From Porogramme epimiltina (lineage: Eukaryota; Basidiomycota; Agaricomycetes; Polyporales; Polyporaceae): a stretch of 45,007 nt of DNA. The first letter of the stretch is position 1. Each line of letters opens with the position of its first letter. The stretch is from contig FTLJ01000656.1 in assembly GCA_900155495.1 (NCBI GenBank), forward strand, positions 1-45,007. The letters run 5' to 3'. A model generated the notes under the pieces. The model was not told the origin of the DNA. It worked only from the letters and a program-made list of their open reading frames with translations, and did no database searches. Made by a program: the position numbers and the translations under genes. This document shows positions 12,195 to 24,849 of this stretch, piece after piece.

Positions 12195-15109
12195 TCATGC
12201 AGTCGTCTGCGTCTCCGGCTCCACGTACTTGCCGCTTCCCTTCGCGAACACATCCTAGGGAGGAAAGCGTCGCATCAGCACCCGAACCTGCGTAGGCGGC
12301 AATTCGAAGGATTCACCTTCACGATACCCCGCCCAATGAGAATAAGGGCAGCACGACTCTCGTACAACGGGTAAAGCACGACCGCGATCGCGGAGCAGAA
12401 CGCCCAAATCATGCCAATGACGACCCACGCCGTCAGCCCACCAACTCCGTACACCGTCTGGGCGAAGAAGAGCGGGAAGGGGATGATGATGAGCATGACG
12501 AGAGTCTACAGGAATGACGTGCCGTCTGGTCAGCTTTCGCGAGCAACAACACAATGTGGGAGTGGAGGACGCACCAGGATGAGCGACGCATAGGCGGCGA
12601 TGCGGAAGGAGCGGTTGAGCGCGACGGGGTCAAGCTCCTTCTCTTCCTCGGCTGCAGCGGCCGCTGCGGATACGGGCTCGAGCGAGGCCTCGGTAGAGTC
12701 ACGCTTCTTCTGCTTCTCCTCGACCGAGCCGTTCACGGAGGGCGTGGGCTCTGGGACCGCTGGAGTGTTGATCGCCCGTGTAGAGGCGAAGTCGAAGTCC
12801 TCAGGCCACTAGAGGCCAACCATTGTCAATACAAACCAAATTACCACAGAAGAGGACAAAGCTGAGGCTTACAATCATAGAAGTGATAACAGTGACGATG
12901 CCACCAACGCCAATTGACGCGAGATTGCCAGCGAGCATCTCAAGGTCTCCGCCCGTCGTCTGAAGAAAAGTCTATCAGCACTGTCGCAAGCGTAAGCTGG
13001 AGACTCACATACCGCAACAGTAAGCTCTCCGCCGTTCAGCGCAGACGTGGTGACGAGCCACGCGATGACACCCGCGCAGAAACCGGAGACGGCACCTGCG
13101 ATGCTACCCCACTTGTTCGCCTTGCCCCAAGTGATGCACGTCGCGATGGGCACGACTGCGGAGCCCAGAACGACCCCCATGAATTCCTGATGGTGGGAGG
13201 GTGGTCAGCCTACAGCAATGGAAGGAAAACGAAGTGACATGGGACGTACGTAGAGCCATCCAAGGGAGATGCCGATGTAAAAGAAGATAAGGCCAAGGAG
13301 ACCCATGACGACGGCGAAAATCGCGACCTGTTGGAATGCAGATGAACACGAGCCACCCGTTACTCGGTTCCTCTACTCACCGTGGCATGGGACACCTTCA
13401 GGATCTGCGCCTCAGTCGCCTTAGGGTTGAAGTATTTCTGCGCCAACCCAACATCAATACCGCCACACCCATGTTCAGCGGCAACACATACCTTGTACAC
13501 ATCGTAAGTCAAGATCGACGAGACTGCGATAAGCTCCGCCGACGTTGCGGATGTAACTGCCAAGAACAGCACGACGAGCAGCGCCGCAGCACCCGGCTTG
13601 CCCAGGATGGCAGCCGCCGCCGCCGACGCGGGCAGGCCCGCGGACACGTCCTCGGGCGTGAGCACGCGCATGTCGGGGTCGCCGCGGAGCGCGACGGCGG
13701 CGAGCCCGAGCGTGGTCGAGAACATGAAGGGGATCGCGAACCACGCGAGCCCGCCGACGAGGTACGCCTTGACGCACGTCGCGGGCCGGCTGGCGATCGC
13801 GCGCTGCCAGTACTGCCGGCAGGTGTCAGAACGAGGTCGCGGTGGCAGGGGTGGGCTTAGGGGGGACTCACAGCCTGGTCTTGGAAGACGGTCGCGAAGT
13901 TGCCGATGACGTTGATGACGCCGAAGATGATACCGTTCTTAGAGCGCATGGTGAGGTAGGAGCCCTGAGCGTTGCCCGCGACGGGCTGTTCGGCGGCGGC
14001 CTTGGAGAGGAGGGCGTGCATCGCGCTGAACGAGCCGATCTTCTCGCTCGTGGAGTAGACGGTGAAGATGAACACGAAGATGATGGCGAAAAGGACCGAG
14101 GTGTGCGTGCTGAGGAAGCTTGTAAGACTGGGGGTGGCAGAGAAGGAAGGCAGAAAGGGCTCACTAGTCACAGAGGAGCGTTGCACGCATGCCACCAACG
14201 ACGACGTAGACAGCGACACCGAGCGGAATGAGGAAGCACGCCTAACGAACACCGGTGAAAATCTCGACGCAATGAGTAGATGTGCGCGCTCACAGCAATA
14301 GTATTCATTCCAGTCAGTGCCGTGACCGTCGCGGAGCCTCCGAGGATAAGCATAGACGAGACGATAATGTTCGTGGCCAGACCGAAGAACATGAACACCA
14401 GGTGGGCGACAGTGCCCCAGCGCGCCGCGACGATCTCGAGCCATGTGTGGGCGTGCGGGGCGTTGAGCTTGAGCTTCGCTGCGAGCTACCCGCACGAGCG
14501 TACATTCAGATTATTGCCTCCAGACGCAGGAGCAAACGGGACGCACCTGGGCAAAAAGCAGAACCTGCACCGTCGCACCCGCGCCGTACCACCAAGGACC
14601 CGAAATACCATCCTTGTACGCCACCGCGCTCGATTGTAACTGCGGTAAACCGGCGGATCAAGAGATAACATTAATGGCCGTCAGCGCCTATTCACGATCG
14701 CGAGTGGGACGGGGGATGTGGGGGTGGGGTTGGGGTAGGGTGGAGTGCGTGATAACAACTACTAGTACTCACTAGCGTCGCAGCCCACGTCCACGCCGAA
14801 ACGATGCCGGACGCGATGAGGCCGGGCTTCACGCTCCGAGACGCGCTGTTGAACTCCTCCGAGTTCTTGGGCGAGAAGCCCGTGTAGCGCGCCTGGATGG
14901 CGGTCAGGCAGACCATGAACGCGCTGAAGAACAGCCCGATCCCTGGACAGACGAGGGATTTGCATGTCGTCACCCGTCGCGACGAAGATGGCACGTACCG
15001 ACGACTGTGGGGAGGGGTCAGACACGTGGTGGACAGCATCGGAGGTCGGGGTGCGCTCACCTACTCCGTACCCCGCACCCTGGGGCAAGATTGGCTCGTT
15101 TGCGGACAT
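12195..15109 (-). CDS. DUR3: Dur3-type urea/polyamine permease (sodium:solute symporter family)
   Basis: Fifteen exons read leftward: 15109-15061, 15004-14999, 14942-14773, 14639-14547, 14485-14294, 14241-14165, 14118-13872, 13812-13492, 13437-13381, 13327-13250, 13186-13013, 12959-12873, 12808-12575, 12505-12317, 12254-12195, giving 677 residues. Yeast Dur3 is slightly longer. Family hallmarks include the N-terminal [74 protein letters not shown] and a transmembrane segment ending in [12 protein letters not shown]. Many hydrophobic segments alternate with short loops. A charged Glu/Lys/Ala-rich loop (exon 13) precedes the last two membrane segments. In fungi Dur3 imports urea, and polyamines in yeast, across the plasma membrane and is controlled by nitrogen supply. 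The second exon is only 6 nt, yet without it the Val-Val-Val-Gly-Ile junction and reading frame fail to match the family. GATA-type motifs lie upstream. Confidence 0.93.
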
Positions 15110-16092
15110 CCTGTGCGGCCCTTACGCGACGGTTTGGAGACGGTTTGGTGCGTGCGCTGAGGCCCGGCTGCAAGGAAGGTTGTCGAGATCCGTGGAGAAC
15201 CCGCCTCGTGCAGGGAAGGAAGACGAGAGGAGAGGGCAGCAGGGTTCGCTTCCTCGACCGTCCTTTTTACATGGGCGCGCATATTTTGGCTCGAGGGCCC
15301 CGCATCAGACCCGCACGTCTTCGAGACCGCTCGGTAGATTGTCGACTGAGGTGCTTATCTCTGACGTTGGACGCGAGCTGGGGGAGATAAAGATGGTCAG
15401 AAGGACAGCCGAGGGAGTTTGCATTGGTTGGCGTACACCACTTATCTATCCGACGAGTTCTTGGAGGCGCAGAGAAGGTTCTCTCCACGGCGTACGCGAA
15501 GCCTGAAACAACCTGGAGATAAGCCCCGCTGACGGCATGCTCGCGCTCGTCTGGGGTTGGAGATGACGTTTCCGTGAGAATGCAACCGGGGAGACTGGAC
15601 ATGGTGTTGAGGACATTGCCCTAACAAGATATTGTTATAGAGTCCTTCACTTTCACGACTTGAGGGGCCGTCTTGAAGTTATCCGACGTGAGCGGTCGCG
15701 GAAAGAGGGAAGAGTCGGGCGTCTAGCAATGGAGGGATATACTCAACGCCGCTGACCGATCAAGATGTAATCTCAGATCGGAATCCTGGTGAATCATAGC
15801 TGGGGCTGTATGAGCGCCTACATACTTGTGACTCACGTCCATCACCAGAATAGCTGCACGCTTGAAGCTTGTGTTTTTGGGCCTTGGTTGTTCTGCACGG
15901 TCCGGTAAGAGTACGATGGCGTCATCCGTTGAGCATTTTGCAGGATGAGCATTTCACTGACTCATCTTCGGATTTTTCAGACTACATCATAACACCGCGC
16001 TAGACTACTGTTGCTGTAGCCGCGCGTTTTCCGGCCACCTTTACGCACTCAATTGTATCCATCGCCTCTCAAGTCTTCTACTTGTCATCTCT
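15110..16092. promoter_or_regulatory. Divergent intergenic region between DUR3 and the amidotransferase gene
   Basis: The 983 bp are flanked by two start codons, so the region should hold two promoters. The half next to DUR3 carries the GATA-motif cluster annotated separately. The half next to the plus-strand gene ends in a pyrimidine-rich leader (about 16040-16092) just before its ATG. Open frames within it show no recognisable domain. Confidence 0.5.
15354..15683. promoter_or_regulatory. Cluster of GATA-factor motifs upstream of DUR3
   Basis: CTTATC (GATAAG on the DUR3 strand) occurs at 15354-15359 and 15441-15446. The latter is followed directly by CTATC at 15446-15450, making a GATAG/GATAAG pair. 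GATAAA lies at 15386-15391, GATAAG on the plus strand at 15518-15523, and TTATC at 15679-15683. These are about 245-570 bp upstream of the DUR3 ATG. Fungal GATA activators (AreA, Nit2, Gln3 and their basidiomycete Gat1/Are1 counterparts) bind such hexamers at nitrogen-catabolite genes, including urea permeases. The motifs are seen; their use here is inferred. Confidence 0.5.
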
Positions 16093-17110
16093 ATGGCTTC
16101 GCCGGCGCCCTTTCGTATCGCGGTCCTCCTCTGTGATACGCCTGTACCTGCAATAGTTGCCGCGCAGGGCAACTATGAAGTGATCTTCCGGACACTGTTC
16201 CAGAAGTCGCTGGAGTCCCTGAAGACCTCTACGCCAGACTCCGACATTGACTTCGTGGTGGATGCATACGACATCCGTAACAAGATGGAATACCCTAAAG
16301 ATATCGACCTATATGATGGTGTACTCCTGACAGGCTCTGGTATGTCTTCCCCCGTGCTTCAGATCGGGAGAAATTCTTACGTATCTCTTGAATAGCTTCC
16401 TCTGCGTACGAGGATCTTGAGTGGATCAATCGCCTTGTAGACTATGTGAGATTCTTGGCGAACGAGAAGCCCAAGATCCGGCTCATCGGTGAGTACGACA
16501 GCTCCTTCGTACAACAGATTACTGACCTTGAAAATACGATCAGGCATCTGCTTTGGGCACCAGATCATCGGTCGTGCGCTGGGCGGCGAGTGCGTCCCTA
16601 ACGGCGGTAACTGGGAGATCGGGCCCACCAGAATCGAAACCACGCCTGCGGGGAAGAAGCTCCTCGGCGTTCCTGAACTCGTAAGTCCTATATCCGCGCT
16701 CTCCAAAGCGCGCGACCCTTCGTCAGTTCATAACTGATTTTAATTTATTCGCATGGATGGCCGTATAGACTCTCCAAGAAATGCATCGCGATCACGTCCC
16801 CGCCGTTCCGCCCTCCTTCCACCTCCTCGCCTCCAGTCCGGTGTGTATGAACCAGGGAATGATACAGCTCTACCCCGGCGCGCCTGCACCAGACGCCTCC
16901 GCCCCTGCGGACGTGCACATCTTTACGGTGCAGGGTCACCCAGAGTTTCACAAGGCAATCACGGATGAGATCGTCGCGGCGCGTTCCGCGACTGGGCTGT
17001 TCAGCGAGGAGATGGTGAAGGATTATAGGGAGCGGGCTGAATGGCACCACGACGGCGTGGACGTAGTAGGGAAGGCGATTTGGAATATATTGCGCGCAGC
17101 GAGGGGGTAG
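16093..17110 (+). CDS. Class I glutamine amidotransferase-like protein
   Basis: Four exons: 16093-16339, 16396-16488, 16544-16680, 16769-17110, giving 272 residues. The class I glutamine amidotransferase (GATase1) fold is recognisable. A nucleophile elbow GICFGHQIIGRALGG places the catalytic Cys at about residue 116, and VQGHPEF supplies the His and Glu at about 217 and 219. There is no attached synthetase domain, as in stand-alone YLR126C-like fungal proteins and bacterial GMP-synthase-like GATases. Those proteins hydrolyse glutamine or related gamma-glutamyl substrates, but the physiological substrate of this subgroup is not well settled and I do not assign one. The Cys-His-Glu triad looks intact, so it should be catalytically competent. 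No signal peptide is visible, so a cytosolic location is likely. The start is the first ATG after a pyrimidine-rich leader. Confidence 0.88.
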
Positions 17111-17978
17111 CGGATCCGTTATTAGGACGCCACCATGTACATACATAGAACATCTCCGACCCCGCGCGCGTCGCGCCCATCCGCTCGCCGGTCCGCGCAT
17201 GAACGTGCTTTACGAGAGGGTGGGTCCGACGATCTGCACGCCTCGGCGCGATCCGCGCGTCCGTCTCCCATGGATACCACGCTAGCACGTCGTTCGCTTG
17301 AGGTGATGCGGGGTTACGCTGGCACAACTTGGCGGATTGTAGCACGGGCGTCGAGGGGCGGGCGCTGCGCAGCGCAGCGTGCGCCCGCCGCCAGCGCGTT
17401 CGATGCCTAATGATTTGACTTGGGTGCCGTCCTAGTGTCGCGCGGGCGATGGTGGTGTACGGAAGCGCGCGCTGGGAGAGCGAGGACGTCGTTGCCGTCG
17501 AGACCTGATAGGCTTGTGTAGTGACCGGTGCTCCACCGGTGTTAGGATTCAGCCCACGGGCGAAGCTTATTACTCATAATAATGGAGGTAGAGCTGGGAC
17601 GCGGAGCAGCGCGAGAAGGCGTGGCGCAGGCGAGGATGGGACGGTGGGGGGAGAGGCGGGGGTAGACAGGAGGAGGTGGAGGCAGGAGGGGACCGGGGCG
17701 GCGAGGGTCGCGGCAGGAGCGCGAGAGAGGCCGCGGGTTTATGAGCGGTGTGGCACGGCGAATGTCTATTCTGGGCTCGAGGCCGGCGATAAGATCATGA
17801 CGGCAGCCCACGGCCGCTCTCTCGTCCGCCCGCTCTCTCCGGGCCTCTTCGCGCTCGTGCACTGAGAACGAACACTAATCCACTCCTTGCCTCCTGCCCT
17901 CATCTCCTTTCCTGCTCCCGCCCCACCTGCCCCACAGCGCGCCCTGCGCATCGCCCCCTGTCCCCCGCATCCCCCACC
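17111..17978. other. Intergenic region upstream of the Sch9-like kinase
   Basis: The 868 bp are GC-rich with CG dinucleotides throughout. A long C/T-rich tract at about 17877-17975 runs up to the kinase ATG and resembles the pyrimidine-rich core promoters of highly expressed basidiomycete genes. Its CCCCACAG at about 17931-17938 could also be the end of a leader intron. Open frames on both strands (for example minus 17542-17862) are Arg/Pro-rich, lack domains and are treated as chance. Confidence 0.4.
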
Positions 17979-20559
<2,581 letters not shown>

Positions 20560-21426
20560 ATTGTGTTCCGTCCCAGTGTCCGTCCTCCGCTTCCTTCCCA
20601 CTTTACCCCCAGACCCGCCTTCAATCTTGCTCGGTTTTCTCCGGGGTCCGCTCATCTGTTCGACCTTCCCTCGTCGGTCCCGTCGGCCTCTCCATCGTCC
20701 AATATTATATTGCTCCCGTCCCACAGCTTTCCTCCCGTCTCCTCTCTTTCCGTTTGCACCCGTCTTGACTCCAAAACGCATTTCTGTCTTTCATGGATTG
20801 TACGTACACATCACCCCGTCCCTCTCCTCCTTGCCAGCCCTGATCTCTCTGCATCACACACGTATGGACGCTCTCTGCCGAATTGTATCGTTGACCTCCC
20901 CATTCTCCATCTCCCAATTTGGCGCCGATGGGCCTCCTCCCCCTCCCTACCTACCGGCTGCAGATGCCAGACTCAGACTGTAGCCCCACCTACATGCATA
21001 TAGCCGTGCCGTCCTCCGTTCTTGTGTTGTTCGCTCGTCGATGTTGTACTGGTGTGGAACGAATGTAACCTTGCTTCGTGGTGGATCCGGTTAGGCTATC
21101 ATGCTGAAGCAGGAAAGCACCTCGCTGTTGATCATGGGTCTCCGCGGGGACATAGAGAGAGGCTCAGTCCGAGCATGGGTGATCTACTACCATTTAAGTC
21201 GGCGTGTCTTTGCCCGGTAGTACTTCAGCGAGAATGTAGAAGTAGAAAGTACCGCGGGCGTTCCGTTGCGCTTATTAGTCTCACTATTATTACTTCATTT
21301 ACTAGGATTAAAGTCGCCAAGCCCGGCGCCACTTGATGGCTTCTCCCAACCATCAACTACCACCTTGTTGTAATCTCAAAACTAGTCCTTGAACATTTGG
21401 ACGACAACTCTTAGTACTTGAATAAC
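20560..21426. other. Intergenic region between the kinase and the GNAT-Mss4 gene
   Basis: The first 400 bp after the kinase stop are strongly C/T-rich on the plus strand and probably include its 3' untranslated region. The last 150 bp, ending at 21426, are AT-richer and should carry the promoter of the next gene. Open frames here (for example 20563-21003) are Ser/Pro/Leu-rich translations of the pyrimidine tract, with no domain. Confidence 0.45.
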
Positions 21427-22684
21427 ATGGCGATCCATTACGATCTCGTTAGTGCGGAGGAGATTGAAGCCGCCTTCCAAATTGAAGTAGCAAGTAAGTC
21501 AGCCTCAATACCACTCTCGATCTCTTCTCTTACCCAAAATAACCATGCAGGCTATCCAGCGGACGAGGCCGCGAGCCTAGAGGCATTCCAGTATGGCTCT
21601 CTTATTGCACCCGACCCCGCAGAAATCTACAAAACTAACTTGGACCACTGCCCTCTTCTCCGCCAGGTACCGCCAGGCGCAGGCCCCGGAGCTCTTCCTC
21701 GGCGCCTTCCTCCCCGAGCGCGAGCTCGTCGGCTACATCTGCAGCACGCTCTCGTCCGCGTCCACGCTCACGCACCACTCCATGGAGACGCACGAGCCGG
21801 GTGCCACGACCGTCTGCGTGCACTCCGTCTGCGTCTCGTCTGCACACCGCGGGCGCGGGCTCGGCGGCGCCCTCGTGCGCGAGTACCTCGTCCGCCTCGC
21901 CGCCGCCGCCGCCGCCGCGGGGACGTACGAGCGCGTGTGCCTCATCGCACACGAGCCCCTCGTCTCGTTCTACCAGTCCGCAGGGCTCGAGCTCGTCGGC
22001 CCCAGCGCGGTGACGCACGGCGCCCTCCCTTGGTTCGAGCTCCGCAAGGTGTTCTCCGCCTCCGACGCCGCCGCCGCCGCCGTCGCTGCCCCGGCGCCCG
22101 CGGTCCCCGACGACATCTGGGCGGCGCTGCAGCGCTCGTCGAACAGCACCGGGCGGCCCTCGGCCCAGCTCCTCAAAACCTTCCCCGGAGGCGTCGGGGA
22201 GCTCGTCGAGGGCGAGAAGAGGCGGAACCGACTCGACCTGCTCTGCCCACGCGCCGGGTGTGGGAGCGTCATATTGAAGGCGGGCGTTGCGGCATTCGCG
22301 GAGCGTGCCAGCGTGCCCATCGACCTCGACGACCAGGACCCCGTGGCGGCGGCGGCGGCAGGGAAGAGGCCGGCGTGCTTAGGGGAGCTCCCGAAACCTC
22401 CGGCGGAGGCGCAGTGGTGGCTCGTGAGCGGAAGCCCGATGCTGTTTGAGAACATCGGGTTCTCGAAGGCGGTCGAGCTGGCGGGTAAGTGTCCACTTGT
22501 CGCGCATGGTTGTGGTTAGAGTTGGGCGTTGTGCAGGAACTGAGCTGTTGCGTTGACAGGTCCTGGACGTCCCAAGACGAAACTTCTTACTTGTGCGGAA
22601 TGTGACCTCGCACCGCTGGGGTGGTGTGAAGAGGGTGGGAGCGAGTACTGGTTGGCGTGCAACCGTGTTGGGTACCGCGTCTGA
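21427..22684 (+). CDS. GNAT (AANAT-like) acetyltransferase fused to an Mss4 zinc domain
   Basis: Four exons: 21427-21493, 21551-21590, 21667-22484, 22560-22684, giving 349 residues. Residues about 1-175 are a GNAT N-acetyltransferase resembling arylalkylamine/polyamine N-acetyltransferases. An N-terminal PADEAASLEAF segment precedes LGAFLPERELVGYI, and the acetyl-CoA loop HRGRGLGGALVREYL sits near residue 90. A late YQSAGLELVGPS strand-helix follows. Residues about 183-349 match the Mss4/RABIF family: LLCPRAGCGS near 228, a central ENIGFSK, LTCAECDLAPLGW near 319, and a terminal tryptophan-plus-ACNRVGY strand. The two Cys pairs would bind one zinc. Mss4 proteins bind Rab GTPases of the exocytic pathway and act as chaperones or weak exchange factors. 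The GNAT part would acetylate an amine from acetyl-CoA. Both halves lie in one open exon, so the fusion is not a splice-joining artefact. Substrate and Rab partner are unknown. Confidence 0.85.
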
Positions 22685-23068
22685 CCGTACCGCTCGTCTG
22701 AACCCAAAATGCGGTGTGGGAGTACACAAGAAACAACGAAGAAGCTTCTGCATGCTGTAAACAGATGTACGTAGTTGATATTTGGCTTCATGGGTGACGA
22801 GACTCGATGCAGAATAGACTGTGTATCATTGTTAGACGGTCGACGGTGGCGTTCTCGCGTGTTCAAGAGGTCTCATCTGGAGCATCCTGTGTGCTTGGCG
22901 ATTGGATCGTTCGAGTGCTGTGCATCTTGTCTCTCGATAGATCCTTCTTTTACCAGCCTGCGGAACGCTCGCGGTGTTAGGGGGCATGGAAGGTATTAGG
23001 GGACGAACTAGGTAGATGTACAAGCAAACAACAGCACAACAGGCAGGGTATACACAGGATGCGAATGA
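22685..23068. other. Convergent 3' region between the GNAT-Mss4 gene and the SNARE gene
   Basis: These 384 bp separate two convergent stop codons and should contain both 3' untranslated regions. No open frame, repeat or structured element stands out. Confidence 0.5.
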
Positions 23069-23922
23069 TCATGTCTTGAATACGATGATCAATATGAGAA
23101 GTACTAGGATGAGCAACCCGATCATGACAGTTGAACCTGAGACAAAAGCACACAGTTAGTCGTCAACAACGAGCACGGGTACAGAGTGGGCGCGCACCGT
23201 TCTCCTTCGCACCACGCGCAACCCTATCCAGCCTTCTCCGCGCCCCTGTCAGCCTACTGTCCGTGCGGTCAAGGTCGTGGTCAAGCCCTTCCAGCAGGCC
23301 TGTGTGTACATCGAGCTCGTCCCCAATCTGGAGCGAGATGTCCCGCTGGCGCGTGATCGAGCGCGAGAGCTCGTCGAGGTGCACGTCCTGGTCGTCCATG
23401 ATCTGACGCTGTTGCTGCAGCATCTCCTCGTTCGAGTATCCGGCCTCGGGGTCGTCCGTATATGGCGCAAAGTGGGTGTCTCCAGATGACGTCGGCAGCG
23501 GGGCCATGGCGGCTGTCGGAGAGGGGGAGGAGGATGACGAGGAGGCTACATTGTTCATGGAGGGTTCTGGTTCGCGTTCTGGGCATCTGTACGCATGGCA
23601 AAGGATGGGATGCGCACGTTGGCTCGTGGTATACACGCGAGACTCGCACGAAGACGCACCTTTGCACACCCAGAGAATCCGCCTCCGCACCGAGCATGCC
23701 GCGCATGCGCTCATGCTGGGTTCGTAATAGCCTCGCGGCCTCAGAAGGACCCTCCTTTTCCTCGAGCTCGAGGATGCCGATGCGCAGCTGGTCGAGGTTC
23801 TTGACAATCTGAGGCGCGTGAAGGGATGTGGAGTTCAAGGGCAGTGTCTGCAACCTCTGCCGCTCCAGTAAGAGGGAAAGCGTTTGCGTAGAGAGTGATG
23901 TCAGCCTTGCTAATGAGGCCAT
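23069..23922 (-). CDS. Syn8-type Qc-SNARE (syntaxin 8 family)
   Basis: Three exons read leftward: 23922-23660, 23586-23198, 23136-23069, giving 239 residues. The N-terminal part is helical and charged, and a Ser/Pro-rich linker follows. The SNARE motif (about 145-205) runs from QQRQIMDDQDVHLDEL through SLQIGDELDVHTGLL to the heptad segment ending in ARRRL, with the Gln in SLQIG as the likely zero-layer residue. The protein ends in a single C-terminal transmembrane anchor of about 18 residues (VMIGLLILVLLILIIV) plus four residues, as expected for a tail-anchored SNARE. Syn8 and fission yeast Fsv1 act in fusion at endosomes and the pre-vacuolar compartment. The membrane anchor sits in its own last exon, so exon skipping would give a soluble form. 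Tlg1/syntaxin 6 is the alternative family, but the LQIGDELD context fits Syn8 better. Confidence 0.88.
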
Positions 23923-24849
23923 GAATGTATTCGTAACGGAGATGAGGCTAAGAAGGTGCAGACAAAGCAAGAGTCAGGGAGTAAGGGGCTCGTCGGTGAG
24001 GAATGTGGAAACGGAGTCGGCGGGCGCGGCACCGGGCCTCGAGTTGCGATGCGTGGGCGCCCGGTGCCACATTTGGCAGCTGCTGTAGAAAGGCTCCCAT
24101 CGCAGCCACATGCACAGCGTCTTAGCAAGACCATCAATGCACACATAAGCATGGCTGGGCCGTACACAGGTGTTAAGAATCATCCCAGTATAGGCGCTGC
24201 TTGTCAAAGAAGAACTGAAAAGCGTAGTCATCCACCGGCGATGTCAAGACATCGTCTTGCGCCGTTACTTAGTACTACACCCGGTGTGGGACGACCGGTG
24301 ACCTGAGGATGAGACCGCAATGAAATCATGATGCCCATACTGGCAGTACCTTCGGCAATGTTGGATCAGTGTCGTTACGAAGTATGTTTCGCTTCAGGAG
24401 AGCCCAATTTGAATGTGGTTGCCCTAAATGGTAACCAACATCCGTGGAAGACCGTACGCACCCCGGATCAATGTAGCAGGCTCAACACTGCACTGCGAGC
24501 CTAGCTACGGGACAATTGCGTATGTGGGATAACGCTTCAGAAGTACTGGGGTCACGAGGGCACGCTTCGAAGGAAGTCGATGAAACGTGATAAATGTAGC
24601 AAGAAAGATGCATCTATATATTAACGCTAAGCGTAGAACTACATTTCACTATACAGTGCAGTGAGTAGCAGTATACAAGATGTATAGATATAACGTAGGC
24701 ACGGCGAGCAACATCGATAGCGAGGAGACAGTATAAATACGTAAGCAAGAAACGGGAGGGCAGCTAGGGGCTACATAGACAAGATAATATAGGAAGCGCA
24801 CCAGGCAGTTCCACCTCTATATACGGACGTTGAGTGATGCACATTCAAA
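23923..24849. other. Region between the SNARE gene and the Zn2Cys6 gene
   Basis: Both flanking genes are on the minus strand, so this 927 bp holds the SNARE promoter (right of 23922) and the 3' untranslated region of the Zn2Cys6 gene (left of 24850). The stretch 24590-24800 is AT-rich, with an 11-bp palindrome ACGCTAAGCGT at 24624-24634 and several TATA-like tracts. No coding region is supported. Confidence 0.45.

Noticed and set aside
21418..22449. 343-codon plus-strand frame overlapping the GNAT-Mss4 gene
   Set aside because: Its 3' part is an Arg/Pro-rich frame-shifted reading of the GC-rich exon. The correct frame, reached by splicing at 21590/21667, carries both domains.
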